Shown piece after piece: positions 1 to 6,487 of a stretch of 18,776 bases of DNA. Under the pieces are notes generated by a model. That model was given only the letters and a program-made list of their open reading frames with translations, had not been told where the DNA came from and made no database searches. A program made the translations under genes and the position numbers. The DNA comes from Candidatus Roizmanbacteria bacterium CG06_land_8_20_14_3_00_34_14 (GTDB lineage Bacteria; Patescibacteriota; Microgenomatia; UBA1406; GWC2-37-13). Within the stretch, counting starts at the first letter, position 1. Each line of letters opens with the position of its first letter. The stretch spans positions 4,245-23,020 of the forward strand of contig PEVZ01000031.1 in assembly GCA_002779665.1 (NCBI GenBank). Direction: 5' to 3'.

Positions 1-47
1 TACGTCGTTGCCTTAATATACGAGCGGTAGTGATGCTCTTTTTCTTC

Positions 48-76
48 GTCCGCCGTAGCTTTATGCGAAAGCGGAT
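48..76. repeat. GC-rich short hairpin repeat
   Basis: A GC-rich patch in AT-rich DNA. TCCG (50-53) pairs with CGGA, and an inner CTTT pairs with AAAG just before it, with a six-base internal bulge on the left arm. It lies downstream of the 42-residue microprotein on the minus strand. Its style (TCCGCC and GGCGGA halves) resembles the palindromes near 4523 and 9523, so it may be one of a dispersed family or a transcript end. Bases 1-47 hold nothing else I can support. Confidence 0.4.
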
Positions 77-86
77 TAGCTTAAAT

Positions 87-215
87 TCACAGATGATAAA
101 GTGTCACCGGTATTCTTAAATTCTTCTTCGCTAATTTCTTGAATTGATCTGCCACAAAAGCGATTAAATCATTCTTCTTCTGATATTTAGTTTTAAATAT
201 GGCTGACTTATTCAT
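87..215 (-). CDS. Conserved-looking 42-residue microprotein
   Basis: A 42-residue basic, soluble protein read from ATG at 215 to TGA at 87. It has no cysteines and no membrane segment. The first 30 residues are Lys-rich and probably helical (KKNDLIAF, then QFKKLAKK), and the protein ends in a distinctive RIPVTLYHL tail. The start is supported by a near-perfect promoter, TTGACA (251-246), 17-base spacer, TATCAT (228-223), seven bases ahead of the ATG. The ending looks like small conserved hypothetical proteins I associate with Microgenomates, but I cannot name a family. It is divergent from the nuclease-fold gene at 423. It could be a nucleic-acid-associated or ribosome-associated small protein; that is a guess from its charge only. 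Confidence 0.6.
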   Translation of the reverse strand: MNKSAIFKTKYQKKNDLIAFVADQFKKLAKKNLRIPVTLYHL

Positions 216-222
216 AACCCTT

Positions 223-251
223 ATGATAAAGAAAGTAATATTGTTTGTCAA
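223..251 (-). promoter_or_regulatory. Sigma70-type promoter of the 42-residue microprotein
   Basis: TTGACA (251-246) and TATCAT (228-223) are separated by exactly 17 bases. The -10 ends seven bases before the ATG at 215, so transcription should start on or next to the start codon (leaderless). Confidence 0.7.
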
Positions 252-276
252 GTCCTATAGCAAAATACTCTTCATT

Positions 277-292
277 TATAAGACGTCTTATA
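277..292. promoter_or_regulatory. 16-bp perfect palindrome, possible operator
   Basis: TATAAGACGTCTTATA is a perfect 16-bp palindrome in the divergent gap between the microprotein promoter and the nuclease-fold gene. It lies 25 bases upstream of the -35 at 251-246. A dimeric repressor or activator site is plausible; no regulator is encoded next to it. Confidence 0.4.
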
Positions 293-333
293 GTATTTAT
301 ATCACAGTTTATATTGTTGTATCAATACAATAA

Positions 334-360
334 AAGTTATCCAGAGTCTGTGGATAACTT
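334..360. repeat. Inverted repeat with two DnaA-box-like sites
   Basis: AAGTTATCC (334-342) and GGATAACTT (352-360) form a nine-bp inverted repeat with a nine-base loop. Overlapping it are TTATCCAGA (337-345; 8 of 9 to the DnaA box TTATCCACA) and TGTGGATAA (349-357; a perfect DnaA box on the minus strand). It could be a DnaA-binding regulatory site or merely a hairpin. It is just upstream of the promoter for the gene at 423. Confidence 0.4.
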
Positions 361-370
361 ATTTTAATCA

Positions 371-399
371 TTGGTTATTACTAAGCTGTATAATATAAT
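371..399 (+). promoter_or_regulatory. Promoter of the nuclease-fold gene
   Basis: TTGGTT (371-376), 17 bases, then TATAAT (394-399). A second overlapping TATAAT sits at 389-394. The predicted transcript begins near 406 and gives a leader of about 17 bases to the ATG at 423. It also argues against the TTG at 399 as a start, since that TTG lies inside the -10. Confidence 0.6.
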
Positions 400-422
400 T
401 GTCTAAAATTACCTTATCTATT

Positions 423-1208
423 ATGAATTTTTCCGTCTTAACATATAACACACTATTTAATAAAGCTTTTTTACAACTGAAAACAATCATCGATAAGAAC
501 CATCCGGATATTCTTTGTCTCCAGGAAGTTGATATTTCACCGGATAATTTAAAAAATCTAAATAAATATGGCTACCAACTGGCAGATTATTCTGGTACGT
601 TTATTAAATTTGGTAGAGCTTTTGGCGTAGCAACCTATTATAACCCACAAAAGTTTAAATTTATAAATTCAAATTCATTAAAGATTTCTTCTAATTTATC
701 GGAGCTTTTTTATACTATTCCCCAGTTTATCCTTGGCATTAATAAACTCAAGACCGTTCTCCAAACTGATTTTATCAGTAAGGTGAATAATAAAAAAATC
801 GTCATCTGTAATTCTCATCTGATTGTCATCGCGTCCAATAAGGTGAGGGTAAATCATATTGATGAAGCGTTAACTTCTCTAAATATCAGCAATAAAATAC
901 CACTTATTATCGTTGGAGACTTTAATTATCTACCTTATCAGAGAAAAAGATTAGATAATATTATGGCTAAATTTAATCTAAAAGAAGCCACAAAAAATAT
1001 TATGCAGACAGTCGATTTTTCTTCTAATGGAAAAAAAGAAGACTTCTCCTTTTTGCAAGGATTTTTAATAAGAAGGATTAATCATTTTTTCGGAAATCAG
1101 ATGAAAAATGATTATATTTACTATCGAGGTGTTAGACTATCTAAGACTGACAGGATCGAAGTCCGCTTCTCCGATCACTATCCTGTAATTTCAAACTTCA
1201 AAATTTAA
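423..1208 (+). CDS. Endonuclease/exonuclease/phosphatase-family protein
   Basis: A 261-residue single-domain protein of the metal-dependent EEP superfamily (exonuclease III, DNase I, inositol-phosphatase and sphingomyelinase relatives). The superfamily landmarks are present in order: Asn in TYNTLF (residue 9), Glu in LQEVD (E35), His in NSHL, Asp and Asn in GDFN (D166, N168), and the catalytic pair in SDHYP (D251, H252). The full catalytic set implies an active phosphodiesterase or phosphatase, but the substrate (DNA, phospholipid or other) cannot be read off. There is no signal peptide. The ATG at 423 is chosen over the TTG at 399, which falls in the -10 box; MNFSVLTYNT also begins the domain as usual. 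The 3' end overlaps the convergent glycosyltransferase by 11 bases. Confidence 0.85.
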   Translation: MNFSVLTYNTLFNKAFLQLKTIIDKNHPDILCLQEVDISPDNLKNLNKYGYQLADYSGTFIKFGRAFGVATYYNPQKFKFINSNSLKISSNLSELFYTIPQFILGINKLKTVLQTDFISKVNNKKIVICNSHLIVIASNKVRVNHIDEALTSLNISNKIPLIIVGDFNYLPYQRKRLDNIMAKFNLKEATKNIMQTVDFSSNGKKEDFSFLQGFLIRRINHFFGNQMKNDYIYYRGVRLSKTDRIEVRFSDHYPVISNFKI

Positions 1209-2031
1209 TTTTTGTCAATTTTATAAATAATTTTTTTATTTTATTTAGATAATTTTTTAATTTGACATCAATCATTTTTGTTTTAATTTCTTTAAAATAT
1301 TGTCCGCCCATTTGAGCTTGATAACCTAATTTTTTATTTGTTATCTCGCCTAAAAGAATAGTATAGAAACTTGCTATTCCGTATTTTAAGAATATATTTA
1401 CATAGCCGTCTTTTTTAACCCTTCTAAATGACCATTTTACTAATTTTTTTGGGATAATATGCAATTTTATTCCTGCATTTTGAATTCTTATACTCAAATC
1501 ATGATCTTCACTAATAGTAGTTTTTTCATTGAATCCTTTCAATTTAATAAAAATGTTCCTTAAAATAACAAAATTATATCCTGGAGCCATTTGTTTATTG
1601 ATTAACTTTAAAATTTCAAGACCGTAATTAGCTATCTGAGCCAAAATTAAATTAAAACTATCATTATCATCTGGTAACTGGTAAGTAGTCAAAAAAGGAT
1701 ATGAATACTTGTCTATATATTTTTTTAAATCAGAAAGATAATTCTTTTTTATTCTTGAGTCTGCATCTAAAAAAACTAGGTATTCACCTGTGCTATTTTT
1801 AGCACCTAAATTTCTCTGATAACATAAGTTTCTTTTCTGACTAATTACTGCTTTTATCAGATATTTATTTTTATATTTCATTGCTACATCTATTGTTCTA
1901 TCTTCTGATTTTCCATCGACTATGATAATTTCAAAATTCTTTTCTTTCTGCTTAGTCAGGTCATCGAGTAAATTAGGTAGGTATTTTTCCTCATTTAAGG
2001 TAGGAATGATAACTGAAAAAAAAGGCTTCAT
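1198..2031 (-). CDS. Family-2 glycosyltransferase
   Basis: A 277-residue GT-A fold, family-2 glycosyltransferase, moving a nucleotide-activated sugar onto a cell-surface glycan or lipid acceptor at the inner membrane face. Seen: the N-terminal SVIIPTLNEE strand and loop (6-15), VDG (38-40), the nucleotide and metal-binding DAD (89-91), and the SEDHDLSIR motif (173-181) that supplies the catalytic base. There is no clear transmembrane helix. The C-terminus is Lys-rich and amphipathic, which could hold it at the membrane. It is divergent from a second family-2 enzyme at 2066 with only 34 bases between start codons, which suggests the two serve the same surface polysaccharide. Donor and acceptor are unknown. 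Confidence 0.9.
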   Translation of the reverse strand: MKPFFSVIIPTLNEEKYLPNLLDDLTKQKEKNFEIIIVDGKSEDRTIDVAMKYKNKYLIKAVISQKRNLCYQRNLGAKNSTGEYLVFLDADSRIKKNYLSDLKKYIDKYSYPFLTTYQLPDDNDSFNLILAQIANYGLEILKLINKQMAPGYNFVILRNIFIKLKGFNEKTTISEDHDLSIRIQNAGIKLHIIPKKLVKWSFRRVKKDGYVNIFLKYGIASFYTILLGEITNKKLGYQAQMGGQYFKEIKTKMIDVKLKNYLNKIKKLFIKLTKIKF

Positions 2032-2040
2032 ATAGTATGT

Positions 2041-2060
2041 ATTATAACATTTGGTAAAAT
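2041..2060. promoter_or_regulatory. Back-to-back promoters of the two glycosyltransferases
   Basis: The 34-base gap between the divergent starts holds TATAAT on the minus strand (2046-2041, nine bases before the ATG at 2031) and an extended -10, TGGTAAAAT, on the plus strand (2052-2060, five bases before the ATG at 2066). Neither has a convincing -35. Both predict leaderless or nearly leaderless mRNAs, and the promoters lie so close that they may exclude each other. Confidence 0.55.
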
Positions 2061-2065
2061 TGGAT

Positions 2066-2767
2066 ATGAAAGTATCCGTCGTTATACCTGTCTATAATGA
2101 AGAAAAAAGAATTAAGGTCTGCCTTGATTCTTTGATGGCTCAGACGGAAAAACCTGATGAAATTATTGTTGTTGATAATAATTGTACTGATAAAACCATT
2201 AAGATTGTTAAAAGATATTCTGAAGTAATAGTCGTCGTAGAAAAAAAACAAGGTATGACACCTGCCAGAAATGCCGGATTGAATTATTCTAAAAATGAAA
2301 TTATTATCAAATGTGATGCTGATAGTCTACTGCCTTTTAATTTTATTAAAAATATAAAAAATAATTTTAATCAAAACCCATCGATAATTGGAATATCTAT
2401 GCCAATTATTTTTGGCGATTTGAAAATATTAGGTTCATCGACATTACCTTTTTATTTTTACACGTTTATTGCAAGATTAATAGTTGGATTTTATTTTTTT
2501 ATTGGTCCAGGTTATGCTCTAAAAAGAACAGCTTGGGACAAAGTAAAAAATGAAATATGTCTTAATGATGAAAAGGTTCATGAAGATATTGACCTTAGTC
2601 TACATCTGAAAAAATATGGAAAAATATATCATGACCAAAAAACAATCGTTACCTCTTCTGCGCGAAGGATGATTAATAATCCGTTATCTTTTTTCGGAGA
2701 ATATATCCATCGATTTTTTAAGATGTATTGGAGTCATCGCCATATTTATGAACGGACCATACTTTGA
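2066..2767 (+). CDS. Family-2 glycosyltransferase, membrane-associated
   Basis: A 233-residue family-2 glycosyltransferase. Seen: SVVIPVYNEE (4-13), VVDNNCTDKT (35-44), the metal-binding DAD (84-86), GPGYALKR (147-154), and HEDIDLSLHLK (172 on), which carries the catalytic acidic pair. A strongly hydrophobic stretch (about 126-150) between the DAD and ED motifs suggests membrane association. The ATG at 2066 is preferred to the TTG at 2051, because the TTG overlaps the extended -10 and the family normally begins directly with the first strand (MKVSVVIPV). It probably works with the neighbouring divergent glycosyltransferase on a surface glycan. Its last 22 bases overlap the end of the convergent ligase gene. 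Confidence 0.9.
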   Translation: MKVSVVIPVYNEEKRIKVCLDSLMAQTEKPDEIIVVDNNCTDKTIKIVKRYSEVIVVVEKKQGMTPARNAGLNYSKNEIIIKCDADSLLPFNFIKNIKNNFNQNPSIIGISMPIIFGDLKILGSSTLPFYFYTFIARLIVGFYFFIGPGYALKRTAWDKVKNEICLNDEKVHEDIDLSLHLKKYGKIYHDQKTIVTSSARRMINNPLSFFGEYIHRFFKMYWSHRHIYERTIL

Positions 2768-4503
2768 AGTTCTTCGAGTGTAGTCACTTCTCCCGATTTT
2801 TTATCATCGCGGAATCGTTCCAATCTTGGAAAACGCAAAGCCAAATCTGCCGTGTGAGTAGGTGATTTTGTGATCTCATCGGCTTTTATTTCGACAACTA
2901 TTTTTGGCATAATCCAAACATCGCACTCTGCTTGCTTATCAACTAAATAATTTTTTGGCTTTTCCTTAATCCTTAGCTCATTACTCATCACCCATAACTT
3001 TTTCCACTCTTTGTCTGTCAATCCTGTCCCGATTTTAGCAACTGTCACAAATTTATCTTTTTTCTCATCTAAGACCCCGACCAAAAATGCTCCCATTCCA
3101 AAATCAGCCCTTTTTCCTTTTCCAAAATCATAACCCATCACTAAACAATCGATTGTATCGTTAATCCTTGAGGAATAACTTCTTTTATACTTGATCCAGT
3201 TCCATCCCCGGGCTCCAGGTTGATACACCCCGTCAATTTTTTTAGCGATCACTCCTTCTAATTTTTTTGAAATTGCACTTTCAAAAATTTCTTCTAACCT
3301 TTTTTCCTTATCTACCTCTTCTTGATTATCAACAACTATAATTTGCTTACTGATATCCTTATTTTTTATTGTCACTTTTTCAAGTGCGTTTCTTCTTTCA
3401 AAAAAAGGTTCCTTAATAAAATTTTTTCCATTCAAATATAAAAGTTCGAAAGCAAAAAGTTTTAATGGCACTTCAATTGCCTTTGCTCCAATATCATATT
3501 TTCGCTTTCTCTGCACTGTTTCTTGAAATGGAAGGAATTCCCCTGTCTTTGGATTATAACCGATCGCCTCCCCTTCGATTATTAATTCATCGGCTTTGAC
3601 TTCCCTCTTTACCCCCTCAACAATGTCAGGATACATAAAAGTCACATCCTCAAGGCTTCGTGAAAACAATCTGACCTTTGGGAGGCTCTTTACAGGGTCT
3701 GACCCTCGTCGAGGGTCAGACCCTAGGTAATGCACCTGCAGTCTAAACCCATCAAATTTCGGCTCAACCAAACACTTTCCTATTTGCTTAATTATTTCTT
3801 TAGCCGATGACATTCGCTCTGCCTTCATCATAATAATTGGCGTAAACACTTCAGGGCCAATTTCCTTTAAACCATCGACTCCTTTTTCCTTGAGGATTTT
3901 TCCAATAAATCCTAAATCGGGACGTACGTGGTAGGCAGTTTCAATAACCGGTCGCAAACTTTTGTCTCCGGTAAGCATCCAAGAATATGCGTCCAACACT
4001 GTCATATCAGAAAATCCGAGACGGATAATGCCGGTCGGAAGGCGGACTAAATAGCGACCTGATAATGGGTCAAGTTGACGAATAAGCTGGGCTAACAAAC
4101 TGGTTTTTATATCCTGGGAACCATTGCCGGTGGCAGTTGCTAATCGATAAAAGAAATCAAAAACGGTCAGAACTTCCATATCTTTTTCTTCGAAAGAGGT
4201 ATATATTTTTTTGAAACTCTCAACAGTCGCTCCCAAATCGCCACTTTTTTTAAATTCTTTTTCAAAATAACTTCTGTCAATATTAAGGGCGGACATAGCC
4301 GATTTAATAATCGTTCGTTCGGCCATACCAAAATCAATTCCTTCATAAGCAGGCCCAACCCGCCCCTGAAGCAGATAAACAACCTTGGCAATTTCCTGAG
4401 AGTTTAGTTTATTAAAAAGCTCTGCAAGAATTCGAGTAATCTCAAGACGGGAGGAATTACCCTCAATTTTTTCAAAGTATCGTGATAATTCTGAAAAAAA
4501 CAT
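2746..4503 (-). CDS. lig: ATP-dependent DNA ligase, archaeal type
   Basis: A 585-residue ligase that seals nicked DNA using ATP. Order: N-terminal DNA-binding domain (about 1-210), adenylation domain with motif I EPKFDGFR (nucleophile K249), motif III LIIEGEAIGYN, motif IIIa FELLYLNGK, motif IV EGVIAKK and motif V WIKYKR, then an OB-fold domain ending with motif VI-like ALRFPRLERFRDDK. Length and Lys position match archaeal and CPR ligases. Oddity: directly after the motif I strand (residues 260-271) there is an extra loop reading GSDPRRGSDP, encoded by a 31-bp perfect palindrome (3694-3724) that keeps the frame; relatives usually go straight from this strand to VRLFSR. The loop is at a turn, so activity is probably kept. 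The gene lies downstream of the Fic gene. Confidence 0.95.
   Translation of the reverse strand: MFFSELSRYFEKIEGNSSRLEITRILAELFNKLNSQEIAKVVYLLQGRVGPAYEGIDFGMAERTIIKSAMSALNIDRSYFEKEFKKSGDLGATVESFKKIYTSFEEKDMEVLTVFDFFYRLATATGNGSQDIKTSLLAQLIRQLDPLSGRYLVRLPTGIIRLGFSDMTVLDAYSWMLTGDKSLRPVIETAYHVRPDLGFIGKILKEKGVDGLKEIGPEVFTPIIMMKAERMSSAKEIIKQIGKCLVEPKFDGFRLQVHYLGSDPRRGSDPVKSLPKVRLFSRSLEDVTFMYPDIVEGVKREVKADELIIEGEAIGYNPKTGEFLPFQETVQRKRKYDIGAKAIEVPLKLFAFELLYLNGKNFIKEPFFERRNALEKVTIKNKDISKQIIVVDNQEEVDKEKRLEEIFESAISKKLEGVIAKKIDGVYQPGARGWNWIKYKRSYSSRINDTIDCLVMGYDFGKGKRADFGMGAFLVGVLDEKKDKFVTVAKIGTGLTDKEWKKLWVMSNELRIKEKPKNYLVDKQAECDVWIMPKIVVEIKADEITKSPTHTADLALRFPRLERFRDDKKSGEVTTLEELQSMVRS
3694..3724. repeat. 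31-bp perfect palindrome inside the ligase gene
   Basis: Two 15-base arms (3694-3708 and 3710-3724) around a single central T at 3709. Each arm is itself built on a 13-bp palindrome (AGGGTCTGACCCT and AGGGTCAGACCCT), so the element is two small palindromes joined by CGTCG. It is GC-rich in an AT-rich gene. In the ligase frame it reads GSDP-RR-GSDP without a stop. It looks like a mobile or REP-like palindromic unit that landed in frame. No target duplication is evident. Confidence 0.85.
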
Positions 4504-4522
4504 AAGGTAATTTTAGCTGGTC

Positions 4523-4535
4523 CCGCCACAGGCGG
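4523..4535. repeat. Short GC-rich palindrome
   Basis: CCGCC, loop ACA, GGCGG, just upstream of the ligase start. It is closely similar to the palindrome at 9523-9538 (CCGCC, AACA, GGCGG) and is therefore probably a dispersed repeat rather than a gene-specific signal. Confidence 0.55.
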
Positions 4536-4557
4536 AAGAGAATTATTAATAATTCAG

Positions 4558-4648
4558 TAAAAGCGCGATGCTTAATTTTTTTCGACTTGGGAATCCCCCG
4601 AAGGGGGAAGGTTCCCACAGAGAAATAAAATTTAGTATCACGCTTTTA
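4558..4648. repeat. MITE-like inverted-repeat element, 91 bp
   Basis: The outer 22-base arms (4558-4579 and 4627-4648) match as inverted repeats at 19 of 22 positions and begin and end with TAAAAGCG / CGCTTTTA. Inside is a second strong hairpin: TGGGAA (4588-4593) with TTCCCA (4612-4617), and CCCCC (4595-4599) with GGGGG (4603-4607) around a GAA loop. It fills the space between the Fic stop and the ligase start. It has no coding capacity and no T-run typical of a terminator on the minus strand, so a small non-autonomous element is more likely than a simple terminator. Confidence 0.6.
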
Positions 4649-4657
4649 AATATTAAA

Positions 4658-5701
4658 TCATACCATTACATATCGTGCCGACTTTGTACTTCCTATTTTC
4701 TTAATCAACCCTTTCTTTATCAAATCCTGCAAATCTCGAAGCACCGTGTCTTCCGAAACGTCAGGAAAAACATCACCAAAAGTCTGATTTTGGATATAAC
4801 CAATTTCCTGGATATACTCAATCATCTTCATCTGACGTTCCGGCAAAAATATCTGCTGTCCGCCAAATTTTTCTTTTAACTTAACATCTTTTGATAATTT
4901 TAAAATTTTGGTCTTAACTTTTTCAAATTCTATCCCCGCTCCAGATGTAAAATACTCAAGCCACGAAGTCAGATCTCCCGCCGAAGCTTTTTGCAAATTC
5001 TGGTAATATGAGATGGCATCTTTATCATAATATTCTTCAAGTGAAAAAAACCGACGGATATCATACCCTCCTAAAAATAAAATTAAAGTAGCCAAAACCC
5101 GGGAAACCCTACCGTTACCATCTAAAAAAGGATGGATGCGGACTAATTCATGATGGGCAATCCCCGCCTTGAGTATTGGATGAAGCTTATCCTTATCATC
5201 ACGACCTAACCAATAGACAAATTCGCGCATTAAAAATGGTACTTCAATTGGCACGGGTGGACGAAAAGTCACTTCCCCATTAGCAGAATTTTTAATTATC
5301 ACTTGTTTTGTCCTATACTCACCTATCTGCTCATTGACTAAGATTTTATCGGTTAAAATACGATGAAGTTTTTTAATTATTTGCTCGGAAATTTTATCAA
5401 TCTTTTTTTTAGCCTCTTCATCAATAAAATCAATCACTTTTCGATAATTAATTATTTCTTGGATATCACGAGGGCGACCAATAACATCTTTTCCTAATAA
5501 GACGTCTTTTGCATCATCCTTATGAAGATTATTTCCTTCAATATGAGTACCGTGATAGGCTGATCTGATCAACGCCTCTTCCTTAAATTGCTTTTCCCAG
5601 AGAGGTAAAAGTGGCGAATGCCTGATCACTTCCTCGGACGCTTCAATCTTGGAGATATTGTTTAAAATTTTATTTGTAATGACAAAAGTAGGATTGAACA
5701 T
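4658..5701 (-). CDS. Fic-domain AMP-transferase with C-terminal winged helix
   Basis: A 347-residue Fic-family protein, predicted to transfer a nucleotide monophosphate (usually AMP) from a nucleotide to a hydroxyl side chain of a target protein in the cytoplasm. Seen: an N-terminal Fic_N-like region with THIEGNNL (52-59), where E55 corresponds to the autoinhibitory glutamate; the catalytic HPFLDGNGRVSR (190-201; H190, G195-N196-G197-R198 and R201 all intact); and a C-terminal winged-helix-like domain (about 290-347). The position four before E55 is Gly rather than the usual Ser or Thr, a small departure from the inhibitory motif. The layout matches the common chromosomal Fic/winged-helix proteins, which may be regulators or toxin-like. 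There is no adjacent antitoxin; inhibition is built in. An extended -10 six bases before the ATG predicts a leaderless mRNA. Confidence 0.92.
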   Translation of the reverse strand: MFNPTFVITNKILNNISKIEASEEVIRHSPLLPLWEKQFKEEALIRSAYHGTHIEGNNLHKDDAKDVLLGKDVIGRPRDIQEIINYRKVIDFIDEEAKKKIDKISEQIIKKLHRILTDKILVNEQIGEYRTKQVIIKNSANGEVTFRPPVPIEVPFLMREFVYWLGRDDKDKLHPILKAGIAHHELVRIHPFLDGNGRVSRVLATLILFLGGYDIRRFFSLEEYYDKDAISYYQNLQKASAGDLTSWLEYFTSGAGIEFEKVKTKILKLSKDVKLKEKFGGQQIFLPERQMKMIEYIQEIGYIQNQTFGDVFPDVSEDTVLRDLQDLIKKGLIKKIGSTKSARYVMV

Positions 5702-5707
5702 GGAATA

Positions 5708-5716
5708 ATTATATCA
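5708..5716 (-). promoter_or_regulatory. Extended -10 promoter of the Fic gene
   Basis: TGATATAAT (5716-5708 on the minus strand) is a perfect TGn-TATAAT extended -10, ending six bases before the ATG at 5701. No good -35 is visible, which is normal for extended -10 promoters. Confidence 0.65.
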
Positions 5717-5777
5717 CTAAATAAGTTGTAAATTAAAAGTTAGAGGTCAAAAATTACCTTTTTGACTTTTAAATTTC

Positions 5778-5786
5778 TGTTATAAT
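5778..5786 (+). promoter_or_regulatory. Extended -10 promoter of the pilin-like pair
   Basis: TGTTATAAT (5778-5786) is a perfect extended -10 ending six bases before the ATG at 5793, so the transcript should begin at the start codon. A TTGACT at 5762-5767 is too close (13 bases) to act as its -35. Confidence 0.65.
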
Positions 5787-5792
5787 TTTATA

Positions 5793-6089
5793 ATGGTTTA
5801 CGCATTTAATATTAATCCTACAAGTTTTCCCGCTGCTAAAATAGGCAAGGTCAGTGATATTATGAACATAGCCCTTCCTTTGGCAATGACCGGTGGAGGT
5901 TTAATTTTTTTGTTCATTCTGTTGAAGGCAGCTTTTGATATTTTGACTAATGGTGATAATCCCGATGCTTTAAAAAAAGCCTACGCCTCAATTACGACAT
6001 CTGTCGTTGGTCTAATTATTGTTATTGCCAGTTTCCTCGCCATTCAATTGTTAGGAGTTATTTTAAAAACAGATATAATACCAAAATGA
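5793..6089 (+). CDS. T4SS-pilin-like two-helix membrane protein (first)
   Basis: A 98-residue protein with two hydrophobic helices (about 24-47 and 66-91) joined by a short polar loop (NGDNPDALKKAY). This is the layout of the VirB2/TrbC-like and T4SS_pilin families that CPR bacteria carry in multiple copies. It has no cleavable signal peptide with an obvious A-x-A site, although residues 10-15 (TSFPAA) could be processed. It overlaps the next pilin-like gene by four bases (ATGA), so the two are translationally coupled and probably co-assemble. A role in a type IV secretion or surface filament is inferred from family and pairing. No VirB4 or VirB6 gene is in the window. Confidence 0.75.
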   Translation: MVYAFNINPTSFPAAKIGKVSDIMNIALPLAMTGGGLIFLFILLKAAFDILTNGDNPDALKKAYASITTSVVGLIIVIASFLAIQLLGVILKTDIIPK

Positions 6090-6469
6090 AACTTTTAGCA
6101 GATACTGATAAAGCCGTTCAAGAATTATTTGGAGGAATTACTCCGCCTGATTCTATGAATGTTGGTGGAGATAATCCTGTCCAAGGGCTTGGTAAACTGG
6201 TTGCATTTGGGATAAATATGTTTATTACAATCGCTGGAATATTTCTTATTATTTATCTGCTTTGGGGTGCTTTTGATTGGATTTCATCCGCCGGTGAAAA
6301 AGAAAAAATTACTAAAGCTCAAAATAAAATCACTAATGCTTTAATAGGAATTGTTTTAGTTTTTGTCGTCCTGACAGTATTTAATCTATTAGCCGGTAAT
6401 CTGCTTGGGATTGTTAATCCAATCGACGGTGGCGGATTTGAAATAAAATTACCCACCCTTGGGCAATGA
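6086..6469 (+). CDS. T4SS-pilin-like two-helix membrane protein (second)
   Basis: A 127-residue protein with an extended N-terminus (1-34), then two hydrophobic helices (about 36-64 and 82-108) separated by a charged loop (SSAGEKEKITKAQNK), and a Pro/Gly-rich tail. It has the same two-helix plan as the gene before it, and the helix-end motif LWGAFDWISSAGEKEK is typical of pilin-like proteins from CPR genomes. Its ATG overlaps the previous stop (ATGA), which would allow translation without any ribosome binding site. The two proteins may be major and minor subunits of one filament or pore. The 3' end comes within 18 bases of the convergent ATPase gene. Confidence 0.75.
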   Translation: MKLLADTDKAVQELFGGITPPDSMNVGGDNPVQGLGKLVAFGINMFITIAGIFLIIYLLWGAFDWISSAGEKEKITKAQNKITNALIGIVLVFVVLTVFNLLAGNLLGIVNPIDGGGFEIKLPTLGQ

Positions 6470-6487
6470 ACAATTGAAGTCTATAGT

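Noticed and set aside
399..422. N-terminal extension of the nuclease-fold gene from a TTG at 399
   Set aside because: The TTG lies in the -10 box (394-399), upstream of the predicted transcript start; the ATG at 423 begins the domain naturally.
2051..2065. TTG start for the second glycosyltransferase
   Set aside because: It overlaps the extended -10 TGGTAAAAT, and the family fold starts directly at the ATG at 2066.
2042..2251. Minus-strand open frame opposite the second glycosyltransferase
   Set aside because: Phe/Asn-rich antisense translation of an AT-rich gene; the plus-strand frame has all the family motifs.
4568..4879. Plus-strand open frame of 103 codons
   Set aside because: It is antisense to the Fic gene's 3' end and crosses the inverted-repeat element; composition is not protein-like.
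5762..5767. TTGACT as -35 of the pilin-like promoter
   Set aside because: Only 13 bases separate it from the -10; the extended -10 alone is the better explanation.
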